Part shown: in pieces, positions 1 through 10,548 of the stretch
Numbering within the stretch: position 1 is the stretch's first letter
Layout of the letters: every line of letters begins with the position of its first letter
DNA from: Fallopia convolvulus
Taxonomy: Eukaryota > Streptophyta > Magnoliopsida > Caryophyllales > Polygonaceae
DNA: 64,000 nt
Direction: 5' to 3'
NCBI GenBank assembly: GCA_964016875.1
Contig: OZ024724.1
Coordinates: forward strand, 5,566,501 to 5,630,500
Program-made: the position numbers and the translations under genes
The notes under the pieces: model-generated
What the model was told of the DNA's origin: nothing
Seen by the model: only the letters and a program-made list of their open reading frames with translations
The model's database searches: none

Positions 1-983
1 GAGCTGCATCAGTGGTGTTACTATCCATAGTCAATTTGAGCTTTCTTGGTTGTATATTATTGAGGGGGCAATCATCAAAGACATGATCAGACTCCCCACA
101 ACAACCACAACCCGGGGAAACAGTTTCATACCAAACTTTCAGGGTAATCTCACAATTATCATAAGCCAGAATTTTGATACAACCTTTGAGAGGAACAGAA
201 ACATCAGTATTGATCAGTACCCTACAAAACTTCATTTTATTTTTTTGAATTAGAGAGCTCATCAAGCCTGATGAAGTCTCCAACCATATTATCCCTAAGA
301 ATGAGATCAATAGATGAGGGAGTGAAGAGATAGTAGGGCAAAGATGGAATCCTTGCCCATACATCAGCTCGAATGACTTCATCATTTGAGGGATTAAACT
401 CAGGATAGAAAGGGTATAAAGCCACTAACTTCCCTTGAACATTTTTACTATAAACCAAGTCCCTCGATTCCCTATTTGAAAATTTGAAGAGAACCCAGAA
501 ATTAGAAAATTCCTGGAATAAAATTTCTCCCTTAGCCAATTCCTTCCAAGCTTCTTTCATTTTACCATTGATAAGGGTAGTGGAGACTGGTTCCTCAACC
601 ATTTTAAGAAGAAGGGTAAAATGCATGAGTTCATGCAAGTATTTCTGGACTGAGGGAATTGCAATTGGATTTGGTAAAGGTAAAGTACCAGGAGTAGTGT
701 TTGTTTGCAAGATAGTGTTTGGCTGTAAGATATTATCTAAAGGAATGAACACAACCTCAGCAGGAGGACTAACATGGTCATTGGAAGAATGAGAGAGTTC
801 TTCATGAGTAGAAAGAGGGCCAGTAGGACTTAGATGAATCTCATCATTGACAAAGGCATCATGATTTTGGTTATTAGAGAATAGAGCCCCAACAGGAAGA
901 TTCTCAATCTCCATGGAAGTAGGAAGTGGAGGAAGGTTAGGGAAATTAACCAAGGCATCCTGATAAGTAAAGGAATCAGACAT
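1..983 (-). pseudogene. LINE ORF1 (DUF4283 RNA-binding domain plus CCHC zinc knuckle), frameshifted
   Basis: ORF1 of plant L1-type LINEs encodes a nucleic-acid-binding protein. I place the start at 983 (MSDSFTYQDAL), because the frame upstream is low-complexity leader. A DUF4283-like block follows (WKELAKGEILFQEFSNFWVL, later VWARIPSLPYYLF). The frame stops near 237, just after a run of seven A (minus strand, about 241-247). Moving one base, the family-typical continuation KFCRVLIN resumes, and a zinc knuckle C-G-C-C-G-E-S-D-H-V-F-D-D-C (CX2CX4HX4C) lies at about 80-122. The break is therefore a single homopolymer slip, either real decay or an assembly error. A host gene is unlikely. Confidence 0.8.
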
Positions 984-3503
984 GACAAACAGAGAATAAG
1001 CACAGTTTAGAGAATATAGATGGTGATGTACTGAAAAGGATCGGGGATAATAATAGAAGAGAGGGAGAGTCACTATATATAGAAGAGCCTCACATAGAAA
1101 GAAGCCTAGATATGAAGTCAGAAAAAGATTTGGAGCAATTAATGAACAAAGAGAATAAAGGAATATTAATAAATGAAGTCTCAGAGAAGAGAGAGCTTTC
1201 ACAGAGAGAGATGAGATTCTAAGTCTGTAAATAAAGATGTGCATGCAATAAATGCCCACATAAGTAAACTTTGAACAGTAATTTATCATGATGAATTTAT
1301 TTAATGTCTCTGACTTAGCTATGTGAGGAAAACAATCCTCAAACCCAACCAAAAGAAGAGAAGGAGTATACCTCATACTGATGTCAATTAAATCATGCAA
1401 ACCTGAATAATAGTCTTTCAGTAGTTTATATCCTGGATAATCCTGCCAATTAAAAATTATACAAACAGTAGTCATTTCATAATTCCTCAAACTGTGATTT
1501 GAATATTCCTCATGCTTCTTAACAGATTGTAAGGAGGGATGGTCATAAAGAAATATCCATAACTGGAAAAGAATTTGTGACTTCATCAGAACAAAATCTC
1601 TGCCCAATACCTTTTGAATAACTTTTTGAAAAGGTTTAATAGTAATTTGATAGTTTAACTGAACCCTCTGATCAAAATAAGATATATTATACCCATAGTT
1701 GTTAAAAAAGATGCAAAGGAACTCCCTATTTGCCCAGTCATATAGGAGATAGAGCTTTACCTGTTGAGCTTTAACATATACTAAGTGAACTTTCAGAACA
1801 AAATTCATACATGAAATTGTAGAGGATTGATTGTTCATCATTAAGTTCAATAATCTTGTTGGACCATGGAGGACCCAAATTCTCAACTCTGTCTACCAAC
1901 CCAAACAGGGGCAAACAAAGGAAAAAAAAGCCAACCCCAAGAGTACCAAACAAGAACCAAGTTTTGAGAGGAATAACTTATGTTTTTCAGGAGCAATGAC
2001 CAAATAATCATTGCCCTTAAATTCCCATCATGTGATCTTATTTCCCTCCAACACTTGTAGCAAGCCAGCAGCTCAACTTTAGAGAAAGCAAGACAAGATG
2101 CTCTCCAAAGGAGCCTCTGGACAAAACTACAACCATGGAAGGCCAATCTATGAGCAGTCCAATAGGCATTTGTATAGTAATTATTTAAAAGATAATTCAT
2201 CCTCCTCCACACAAGAGAATTCATTCTCAACACTGAGATGTTCCACCAATGTGTACTGTTATATTTCGAGAACATTTTGTAACAAAGTTCAGTATTTAGG
2301 TTCAAGCTCATCTCAATCCAAAGAATGTACAAAAACTCAACCTTATATATGAGACTAAAGCCCCATATACTTAGGAATTTATGAAACATACCCAGATAAA
2401 AGACAAGAAGTTTTGAGATAAGGATTAGAAATACTATACCTGCCTCAGGAGACCAACACATGCCAAACATTTCTACAAGAACACCAAGATAGTAGCAGCA
2501 ACAATCACTTTTAACAAAAGAGCACCAAAAGCAGACAGAGACGACATTCGACCCCACAAACCAGGAGGGCAACCACTAAATTCCAAGGCCGCATAAGGGA
2601 ACACACCATAACAAGGTTTGAAACCCAACAATTGCAAATAGCAAAGGTAAACAGGCACAACAAATCATGGGAAACCAAACAACAGAAACCAGAATAACAA
2701 GGAGTACTAAATAGCATACAAACTAAGTCAAAATGAGACCACAAATCTAGTTGAAGCTGAAGAATCAAGTTAGACATCATAAGAGACTTACAACATTCAA
2801 CAAGAAACTGAGAAATTAATCCGAAAGGAAACTTACAAAGCCAAATAATCAAGCAAAGAGAGGTACCATTAACCAGAAGTATATCAAGGCCAACTGCATA
2901 AAACACTGACCTCAAACAAAACCAAGAAGATGGATAGGAATACATAACCTGATATGCAAAAGTCGTAGATAAAGAACCCACAAAGAGATTTTGTCTGGAA
3001 ATGTAGACCACTAGAGGAGCTTCACCAAGAAGGAGAACCATAGATTCGCAAAAGATACCTCCAATCAGCCACCAGATCTTGAAAATAATTTCCACAGCAA
3101 TGAGGAAGCGGAACAAGTATGCCATCCAAGATTTGACAAGCCAAGAACGCCAGACAATAGGGTAGAACAAAGGCTCACACATATAAGTTTCAGCAGCAAG
3201 ATCTACGAAACGAGCACTCCCAAATCTAGAAAATAGATCCGAAACGCTCAAGAGACACACAACCTTGCCAAAGGGGTAAGTAACATAGTAGGGATTGAAG
3301 AAATCATTCCAAGAAAATGAAATCAACAGAGGAAAGGGAGAGAGGAGAAAACAAGAGGCGGATTTACAGTAGGAATCATGATCGAGTAAGAGAGAATCAA
3401 TCGAGAGAGGCGGCCAGAACCCTAGGAAAACGAAAATAAGGGGGAAAGAAAGAGGGGCGCGTGAGGCGCATTCCTTTTTGGTGTACTTGTTAGTAGAGGG
3501 CAT
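984..3503 (-). other. Long T-rich LINE leader with chance open frames
   Basis: This stretch lies between the LINE 5' end and ORF1. It holds three long overlapping open frames (3503-2511, 2572-1883, 1886-984) in different phases. Their translations are dominated by Leu, Phe, Cys and Trp and look membrane-like, but that follows from the T-rich sense strand. I see no recognisable domain. I read it as an untranslated leader or promoter region rather than coding sequence. Confidence 0.45.
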
Positions 3504-3648
3504 TGTATTCGTAAATTTTTTTGTAACGTGTGTGATTTTAGAAGTATCATTATTCTATTTCCTTGAATTCCAAGTTCGCATTTATCACATCTCCTTGTCT
3601 CCTTCTTTGCTTTGATCATTTCTTTTATCGTTTAACGCTTGATTATTG

Positions 3649-3838
3649 TTAAATTCCGGCGGGCTAATATGACGTGGGAGGTAGCACGTCGGTTCATGCG
3701 TACAAGCGTGTTCGGCCCAGCACATAAGCCCGTGGGGTTCCATCCTAAAACCAATTGGCAATAGGAGGAGTAGCCCAAGGGTATATATATTGGGCAAGTT
3801 ATATCAGAATTCTCGATGTAGGATAACATCTTTCTCAC
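3649..3838 (+). repeat. Dispersed repeat, copy 1 of a direct pair
   Basis: This block of about 170-190 bp starts AATTCCGGCGGGCTAATATG and ends CGATGTAGGATAACATCTTT. It recurs at 3962-4135 in the same orientation with about 90% identity; copy 1 has a short extra insert after GACGTGGG. Its core (CCATCCTAAAACCAATTGGC) reappears inverted in PMT intron 4 near 59890-59935. The CCAAT box followed by an AT-rich TATATATATTG suggests a retroelement LTR or promoter fragment. The class is not certain. Confidence 0.7.
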
Positions 3839-3961
3839 GCCCCCTCGAGTGCAACTGCCTGGCCCCGCAATATGTCAGTTGCAACTTGACGACACGCATT
3901 TAGGCCGACTAATCCATATAGACCAGGAGTCGAGACCCAGACCGAACAAGCTCTAATACAA

Positions 3962-4135
3962 TGTTAAATTCCGACGGGCCAATATGACGTGGGGTTCATG
4001 CGCACAAGCGCGTTCGGCCCAGCACATAAGCCTATGGGGTTCCATCCTAAAACCAATTGGTAATAGGAGGAATAGCCCAAGCATATATATATTGAACAAA
4101 TTATATCAGAATTCTCGATGTAGGATAACATCTTT
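3962..4135 (+). repeat. Dispersed repeat, copy 2 of a direct pair
   Basis: Second direct copy of the 3649-3838 repeat, about 312 bp downstream. The 3839-3961 spacer ends in a phrase (CTCTAATACAATGTTAAATT) that resembles the edge of dispersed plant repeats. The arrangement could be two LTRs of a very small non-autonomous element (TRIM-like) with a 120-bp interior, but I found no clear PBS, PPT or target duplication. Confidence 0.65.
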
Positions 4136-4804
4136 TACAATTATTCACGCTCCATCACTTTCAAATAAATATTTTTAACTCATGTTATAAGGGTATATAG
4201 CTTTACTTAGATAAATCAATTTGCGATTTTATTTTTGGCAAATCTTATATCACAGCCTCACAGGCATTAATCCGGCTTTTGGCCCACTCTTGTCTAGCTT
4301 CTCACTATAACAAAATACAGTATTCTTTCATACAATTGTTTTTTTTCAAATAAAAATATCCTTTTATGAATATCGAAATAAGTATCTTCTAATTTTGGAT
4401 ATTGACATTGTCTAGCTAAAGATGAACACACCATGCATCTTGTTTAATAACTCCACGTACTGGGTATTTTGACTATTTTCGTTACAGGTTTTCAATATTT
4501 TGCAAAAATATTATTGTGAATCGTGCGATCAAGGGCAAGATTCAGGCCCCTTAATAATTAGTATAGTATATCCTGCAAGGATATTTGTAAAGACGAATTA
4601 TTACTACGTATCGTATATTAGACAAGGACTTTTCTATGTTGTTGGGCCTCCAATTTTCTTAGGACAGATTCAGGCCCATTAGTATATCCTGGGCCAACAT
4701 GTAGCACACTGTACTTATTATGGGCAAATTGGTGAGCGACTGAGCGCGGGCCTTACCCATAATTAAACTCGAAAAGATTTAAGAAAGGGGGATTGAAAAA
4801 TAAC

Positions 4805-4930
4805 CCTTAAATGAGGGGCTAATTGTCCCTTCTTCTTTTTTTAATCAGAGGGGCTAATTGTCCATAAGTTGAGTCTTCTTATTTTTTTAATCAGAGGGGC
4901 TAATTGTCCATAAGTTGAGTTATATTTTTT
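4805..4930 (+). repeat. Tandem repeat, about 50-bp unit, three copies
   Basis: The phrase GAGGGGCTAATTGTCC occurs three times (about 4813, 4847 and 4893). The last two copies continue with ATAAGTTGAGT and are separated by T-rich linkers. No coding content is seen. Confidence 0.7.
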
Positions 4931-4974
4931 TTTTAATTTCATGAGGTAACTCTCACTTACCTCACCTTCTACCA

Positions 4975-5470
4975 ATTGTGAGTTGACTTGGATATTGACC
5001 AGGTGTTGACCGACATTGACCAACTGTCAACAACCTATTGTTAACAAATTATTGTCAACAACCTATTGTGAACAAATTGTTGTAAAAAATCTATTGTCAA
5101 TAACATTTTGCCAGAATCTATTGTCAACAAGTTATTGTTAACACCCGTCAACAACTGTCAACGTCAACAATTATTGTCAAAAAATTATCAACAAAAATAT
5201 TTTGTTGACAAACAATTATCAACATATTCCTTATTGACAAAAAAATGTCAAAAAATTCCTTGTTGAAAAAAATTTTCGACAAAAAAAATTGTCAACAACT
5301 AATAATTATTGTCAACAAATACCTTTTTGACAATAAATTGTAACCAAATGACCTTGTTAACAAAAAACGCCTTGTTGACAAAAAACACTATCAACAAACA
5401 AAATAAATTTTCAACAACTAACAATTATTGTCAATATAATAGTATTAAATCATCAACTCCAATTAAGTAT
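4975..5470. repeat. Degenerate TTGTCAACAA-rich tract with dense TTGAC/GTCAA cores
   Basis: About 500 bp is built from variants of the near-palindrome TTGTCAACAA. TTGAC, or its complement GTCAA, recurs every 10-20 bp. The left end (4983-5030) has GTTGACTTGG, ATTGACCAGG and GTTGACCGAC. TTGAC is the core of the W-box bound by plant WRKY factors. There is no gene next to it, so this may simply be a decayed satellite or MITE interior. Confidence 0.6.
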
Positions 5471-5889
5471 TCTTCAACAAAATTAACTAGCCCAAGATAA
5501 ACTATTCGACCGCCTTTTGCTAATAAATCATCAAACATCCTGTACAATGCATAGCTGAAGCAGAAATTTGGGGAAAAAGACTTAGTATTGAAGGAAAATA
5601 TAGCATGAATTTATTGTAGAGGTTTTGTGTACAACCACCCGCTAAATGGTCGCCATTGCAAAATACCACCCGTTAAATTATTATTTATTTTGCCACACCT
5701 ATTAAATGTCATTTTGTTGCGGAGAACCACCCGACCGTCAAATTCGTTAGTTTTCCCGTTAAAAAGCATGCTTTTACCATTTTGCCCCTCTTTTTAAAAA
5801 AAAACTACCAACATTACCAGGTTTCCCGTCTTCAATGGATGCATTCTCTTGAGAATTGAGTGAAAACACTATAACCTAACACTTGAGTG
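5471..5889. other. Intergenic; possible DNA-transposon end
   Basis: No gene is seen. The phrase around 5630-5790 (ACCACCCGCTAAATGGTC, then ACCACCCGACCGTCAAATTC) resembles the terminal region of a plant DNA transposon. I could not find a matching opposite end, so it is not called as an element. Confidence 0.25.
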
Positions 5890-6330
5890 AGAGAGACAAA
5901 GACATTTAGCTAGTGAGGTCTACAATGGATGCATTCTTTTGGTCTCTTTGATATCCTATACATGTGCAATGATTTCAATTGTTGAACTACAAGTCTATTG
6001 ATTAATGCTTTACAAAAATTTGAGGTGGATACTTGGATTGCATTGTCTTGTGAGGTGTTGAGTTTATTTCTTGCTTGAGGACAAGCAAGGTTCAAATTTG
6101 AGGGATTTTGATAGCTTGTATTTTAGAGCATTTTATGACATGCATTAATTTTTTTGTCGAATTATGACATGCATTATTTGTAATGGTTAAAACCGTCAAG
6201 TTCTTCTAGGGGTTGCGTCAACTTCTTGGATGACGGTAGTGGTTACACTTTTTGTAGGGATAATAGGGTATCGACTCCAGTTTTATGTTTGGATCGAGGA
6301 ACAGGAAGTAACACCATACTTAGGGCTTGT
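5890..6330 (+). mobile_element. 3' end of a plus-strand Ty3 element (internal tail, polypurine region, start of LTR)
   Basis: The phrase GCTTGAGGACAAGCAAGG, then TTTGAGGGATTT, then TGATAGCTTG, at about 6070-6118 is the usual Tat/Athila junction between internal sequence and 3' LTR. The LTR start (TTGTATTTTAGAGCATTTT) recurs at 14452-14475 in another fragment. Only about 200 bp of LTR can be followed before sequence of unclear origin. Confidence 0.6.
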
Positions 6331-6470
6331 TCGGCACTACACCCATTATACATAATAATATATTATAATGTGTTTATTTTGAAAAAGAGATTTTAAAAAT
6401 TCTGAAAAAATGTGAGAAAGTAGAGATGATATGTGTATAATGTCAAATGCAGCTTTTACAAAACCATATA

Positions 6471-6758
6471 TGATAGGCGTAAAATGGTCGTGCAAATCAC
6501 GGCTATGCAAAAGAGTCCTAACAATCCTAAAGACTGTAGTCTTAGGGAAGTAAGGGTCGAATCCACATGGAGGAGATTTATCTTTTTATGTGAATTTTAT
6601 GTCAATTAAAGTAAAAGGGGTTTTTAGAATTAAACTAACTATTGAGAATGCAAAAACTATCAAAGCAAATAAAGTTGGAGTTTTTATCAAATTAGGGAAA
6701 ACACTTAGTCAACCAGAGATCCACATTCGTATGACAAGTTGATCATCGATTCACTCAA
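6471..6758 (-). mobile_element. Truncated 3' LTR of the Athila-type element
   Basis: This 288-bp block matches 10549-10836 base for base in length (constant offset 4078) with only scattered differences, for example at 6476 and 6481. It starts with TG on the plus strand, as expected for the CA end of a minus-strand LTR. At its upper edge it is joined directly to the reverse transcriptase ORF, so the first part of the LTR, the PPT, integrase and RNase H are all missing. Confidence 0.85.
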
Positions 6759-8035
6759 AGGCTGCCTGACACTCAGTCGTGAACTCAAACATCATGTCTT
6801 TCTTCAACAATTCGCACAGGGGTGCTGAAATCTTGGAGAAGTCTTTAATAAACCTGCGGTAAAAACCTGCATGGCCTAAAAAAGAACGAACTCCGCGCAC
6901 ATTAGTAGGATAGGGCAAAGATTGAATTACTTCAACCTTTGCCTTATCGACCTCAATACCCCTAGTTGAAACTATATGACCAAGCACAATACACTGTTCT
7001 ACCATGAAGTGACACTTTTCAGAATTAAGCACTAAATTAGTGTCAACACATCTAGCAAGTACCAAAGTTAAGTGATTTAGGCATGCATCAAAATTATCCC
7101 CATGTACAGTAAAATCATCCATGAATACTTCAATGAAATTCTCAATGTACTCAGAAAAGATGCTTACCATACACCTTTGGAAGGTCCCAAGGGCATTGCA
7201 CAACCCAAATGGCATCCGATGGTAGGCAAAAGTGCCAAACGGACAAGTGAAAGTTGTCTTTGCTTGATCTTCAAGGGCAATGGCTATCTGAAAGTAGCCC
7301 GAGTACCCATCTAGAAAGCAATAAAATGCTCTACCTGCCAATCTCTCAAGCATCTGATCAATGAAAGGAAGGGGGAAGTGATCCTTCCTAGTGGCTGCAT
7401 TCGGCTTGCGGTAGTCAATGCAAACTCTGTAACCTGTCTGCAGTCTTGTAGGGACCAATTCTCCTTGCTGATTCTCCACCACTATAATTCCCCCTTTTTT
7501 GGTACAACCTTTGTGGGGATAACCCATTTGCTGTCAGAGATAGGAAAAATCATATCTGCTTGCAAGAGTTTCAAAACTTCTTTCTTCACCACCTCCATCA
7601 TAGGTGGGTTTAGACGCCTCTGTGGTTGCCTAGATGGCTTCTCTTCTCCTTCCAACAGTATACGATGCATGCAAGTAGTGGGCTGATTCCCTTGATGTCA
7701 GCAATGGTCCAACCAATTGCTGTCTTGTACTCTTTTAGAACCGCCACTAGCCTGCATTCTTGATCTTTTGTGAGCTTGCTGGAGATGATCACTGGTAATG
7801 TTTCCTTGTCTCCAAGAAATACATACTTGAGGTGGTCTGGGAGTTGCTTCAATTCAATCACCGGTGCATGCACAATAGAGGGTAACAGCTTTTCCCTAGG
7901 CAGGGTTAATGGTAAAGGAGTTTTGCCAAGTGGCTCAAGAGGAAACTTGTAATAAGCATCCATCTCGTTTACAATCTCCTGTATATCAGTTGATAGAGTA
8001 AAATCCAAACTAGAATCAATAATAATAGATTGCAC
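6751..8035 (-). pseudogene. Athila-type Ty3 pol fragment (linker and reverse transcriptase), frameshifted and 3'-deleted
   Basis: Three open pieces on the minus strand (8035-7610, 7670-7482, 7527-6751) line up as one pol region broken by frameshifts near 7680 and 7500. The RT is clear: YRVCIDYRKPNAATRKDHFP, FCFLDGYSGY-like, MPFGLCNALGTFQRCM, and FMDDFTVHG (the YVDD-box equivalent) near 7095-7122. It ends at ECQAAFE, immediately followed by LTR sequence, so RNase H and integrase were deleted. It cannot be active. The neighbours gag (8040-10472) and LTR (10549 upward) belong to the same element. Confidence 0.9.
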
Positions 8036-8039
8036 TCAT

Positions 8040-10472
8040 CTAGTGATTTTCATCAAAGACATCTTGTACCACAGGTTCAAGCATATCAATAGCATAGACA
8101 GAGTAATCATTAGAAGGATATTTCATGGCTTCATAAATATTATAATTAATGATTTGACCATCAAATTCCATGGTTAAAGAGCCAGTGCTCACATTGATTT
8201 TAGTATTGGCTGTTTTCAGAAACGGTCTCCCTAATAGAATAGGAATCGCATGATCATCATGTTCCATTTTAAGCACATAGAAATCAGCAGGAAAAGTGAG
8301 ATCACCAACCATAACCAAAACGTCCTCTACAAAACCTATGGGACGAACATTAGACTTATCAGCTAATTGAATAGAGATATTAGTGGCATGCATAGGTCCA
8401 AGTTTCAGAGATTCACAGAGTGTAGAAGGCATTACATTGATGGAAGCACCCAAATCTAGCATGGCTTTTTCAACTTTAGTACCTCCAATTGTAATAGGGA
8501 TAGTAAACATACCTGGATCCCCGCACTTCTTAGGTAAGCGTTTTTGAAACACAGCTGAAACATGCTCGCTTACCTTCACCTTCTTTTTGCTGTTTTTGTC
8601 CTGAATCCGCTTTGTAGTGCACATCCGCTTCAAGAACTTTGCATAGCGTGGGACTGACTTGATCAAGTTAAGGAGAGGAATGTTGACCTCAACGTTTCTG
8701 AACATCTCGAACATGTCTTTGTCCTGCTTCAGGGGCTCTGTACGCTTTAATGCAGATGGAAACGGGGCAACTGGCTTACATTCAGGGAGAGCTTGAGATC
8801 TTTCTTCATCGGAGGCTTCAGCAGATAGGCGGCGGCTGCCATCAGAAGGGCGGCGGTCGCCGCTTGTTTCGGAAAAAGTTGGTGGCCGATCATCATCGTG
8901 GCAGCGGGTGCCGCTGTCTTGGCGGCGGGTGCCGCCAATTAATTTTTGGTCGCCGCTAATTAATTCCAAATTGTCGTAGCCAAGCTCCCTTTGGCGGCGG
9001 GTGCCGCTATCCTGGCTGCGGTCGCCGACGTTGTTTTCGATAGATTCTTCCACCATTCCGCCTTCAAGTTGTTTCCCACTCCTCAGAGTGACAACACTGA
9101 CATTACGAATATTCGGGTTGACTTCTGTTTGAGAAGGAAGTTTACCCGAATCTCTTGCTTCCAGTTTGCTTACAGCTTCAGAGATTTGATTCATCTGTCG
9201 TTTTAGGTTGTGAATGCTGGCTAATGTAGTATCTTGGAACTTCACTTGATTTTGAGTCAGTTGAGCCATACTATTTTGATGTTGAGTCATATTATTTTGA
9301 AGAGTGAGATTACTTTGCACCAACATCTTCATCATGTCGTCCAAAGAAGTAGCGGCATTGTGATTCTGTCCTTGAGGCCTTGGCACATATGGCTTAACTT
9401 GTTGAAACTGATCTTGTTGTTGCTTTGACTCAGGCTCTCTCCACCTGAAGTTCTGATGATCTTTCTTGCCAGGGTTGTAGGTGTTTGAATATGGATCATT
9501 TCTTGGCTTCATTTGGTACCCTCCAACTGCATTCACTTCCTCTTGTAGTGTAGGACATGAATCAGTAGGATGAAAGGCGTCATTACAGATTCCACAAGCC
9601 TTAGCCTGTTGAGCAGTACCCTTCAGCTTCAACCGCCTCACTTCTTCTTTCAGCACATCAAAGTCAGCTTGATCGATTTTAGAGTGAGAGTTGGCGGCTG
9701 ACAAGTTTTTAGAACCTCTTCCAGTGTATTGCCTAGATTCATCAACCAACGTAGAAAAGATGTCTAGAGCCTCATCATAGGTTCTTTTCATGATGTTTTC
9801 ACCACAAGAGGAATTGACCAATCGCCTGTCTTCCTCACAGAGTCCTCCATGGAGATAGAGAATAAGATCATGATTAGCATAACCATGGTAGGGACAGCTC
9901 TTTACTAGCTTCCTAAAGCGCTCAAAATATTCATAAAACGACTCGTTGGGGAATTGCTCTATGTTACAGATCTGCTTCTTGATTTGATTGGACTTGATTG
10001 TAGGGAAGTATTTGTCCAAAAACAACTTTTTCAAGTTCACCCAAGTAGTAACGCTTCCAGGGGGTAGAGCATGATACCAGTCTTTAGCGGATCCCTTTAG
10101 AGAAAAAGAAAACGCTCTCAGCCTCATCTGTTCTTCAGTAATATCAGAGGGACACATGCTGGTGCAAACATCAAGGAACTCATCAAGATGTTGAATGGGA
10201 TCCTCAAGTGGAGTTCCGTTGAATTTTGGGAGTAAATGGACTACTCCTGTCTTGAGCTCAAACTTCACCCCATCACCAAGGGCTGGGAATTGCACTGCAC
10301 GCGTAGGCTGATTCAGATTAGGAGCTGTCAAGCTCTCAAGAGTAACTCGATCACCCATTGTTCGGATTCCTTGCAATAGTGCACGAACAGCTCGACGAGT
10401 TCTGAAAAGAGTCTGTTCAATTTCTGGATCAAAAATAAGTGGTGAATTATTAGTAGCACGGGTGTGAACCAT
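8040..10472 (-). CDS. Athila-type Ty3 Gag with aspartic protease region, 810 aa, intact frame
   Basis: This is the capsid precursor of a retrotransposon. The frame starts MVHTRATNNSPLIFDPEIEQ. Residues about 85-260 form the retrotransposon gag domain (FNGTPLEDPIQHLDEFLDVC; DWYHALPPGSVTTW). A zinc knuckle C-G-I-C-N-D-A-F-H-P-T-D-S-C follows. Near residue 660 is the protease motif LDLGASINVMPSTL, the DLGAS form usual in Athila/Tat elements, and then PILLGRPFL. A Q-rich and then Arg/Ser-rich linker sits between, GC-rich at 8810-9030 unlike its surroundings. The frame is open for 2.4 kb although pol is broken. The start is 57 bp inside the PBS, as expected for gag. Confidence 0.88.
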   Translation of the reverse strand: MVHTRATNNSPLIFDPEIEQTLFRTRRAVRALLQGIRTMGDRVTLESLTAPNLNQPTRAVQFPALGDGVKFELKTGVVHLLPKFNGTPLEDPIQHLDEFLDVCTSMCPSDITEEQMRLRAFSFSLKGSAKDWYHALPPGSVTTWVNLKKLFLDKYFPTIKSNQIKKQICNIEQFPNESFYEYFERFRKLVKSCPYHGYANHDLILYLHGGLCEEDRRLVNSSCGENIMKRTYDEALDIFSTLVDESRQYTGRGSKNLSAANSHSKIDQADFDVLKEEVRRLKLKGTAQQAKACGICNDAFHPTDSCPTLQEEVNAVGGYQMKPRNDPYSNTYNPGKKDHQNFRWREPESKQQQDQFQQVKPYVPRPQGQNHNAATSLDDMMKMLVQSNLTLQNNMTQHQNSMAQLTQNQVKFQDTTLASIHNLKRQMNQISEAVSKLEARDSGKLPSQTEVNPNIRNVSVVTLRSGKQLEGGMVEESIENNVGDRSQDSGTRRQRELGYDNLELISGDQKLIGGTRRQDSGTRCHDDDRPPTFSETSGDRRPSDGSRRLSAEASDEERSQALPECKPVAPFPSALKRTEPLKQDKDMFEMFRNVEVNIPLLNLIKSVPRYAKFLKRMCTTKRIQDKNSKKKVKVSEHVSAVFQKRLPKKCGDPGMFTIPITIGGTKVEKAMLDLGASINVMPSTLCESLKLGPMHATNISIQLADKSNVRPIGFVEDVLVMVGDLTFPADFYVLKMEHDDHAIPILLGRPFLKTANTKINVSTGSLTMEFDGQIINYNIYEAMKYPSNDYSVYAIDMLEPVVQDVFDENH

Positions 10473-10527
10473 AAGATAGGTTCACACCAAAATTGGCACA
10501 AAAATTACACAAAAGACAATTATTGCC

Positions 10528-10545
10528 TCCCCGGCAACGACGCCA
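10528..10545 (-). promoter_or_regulatory. Primer binding site, tRNA-Asp type
   Basis: Read on the minus strand this is TGGCGTCGTTGCCGGGGA, three bases inside the LTR end. It matches the complement of the 3' end of plant tRNA-Asp (family form TGGCGCCGTTGCCGGGGA) with one mismatch. It primes minus-strand cDNA synthesis and fixes the LTR inner edge at 10549. Confidence 0.85.
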
Positions 10546-10548
10546 ATT

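Larger units (their letters stand above)
1..3503 (-). mobile_element. LINE (L1-type non-LTR retrotransposon), 5' part, cut by window start
   Basis: The minus strand carries a plant LINE whose 5' end lies near 3430-3503 and whose ORF1 runs off the left edge. The start looks like that of the second LINE in this window: a CCTAGGGTT stretch followed by a GGCCGCCTCTC motif is present near 3405-3425 (read on the minus strand) and again at 16083-16117. Between that start and ORF1 is an unusually long T-rich leader of about 2.4 kb. The reverse transcriptase ORF would lie left of the window. The exact 5' boundary and target-site duplication cannot be fixed from here. Confidence 0.7.

Noticed and set aside
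984..3503. Three long open frames that look like membrane proteins
   Set aside because: They overlap in different phases, have no domain, and their hydrophobic composition follows from a T-rich strand inside a LINE leader.
6480..6620. tRNA-like or SINE head (AAGGGTCGAATCCACATGG)
   Set aside because: The resemblance to a tRNA T-arm is short; the segment is LTR sequence repeated at 10560-10700.
8750..8959. Plus-strand 69-aa frame in the GC-rich segment
   Set aside because: It is a shadow of the intact gag frame on the minus strand.
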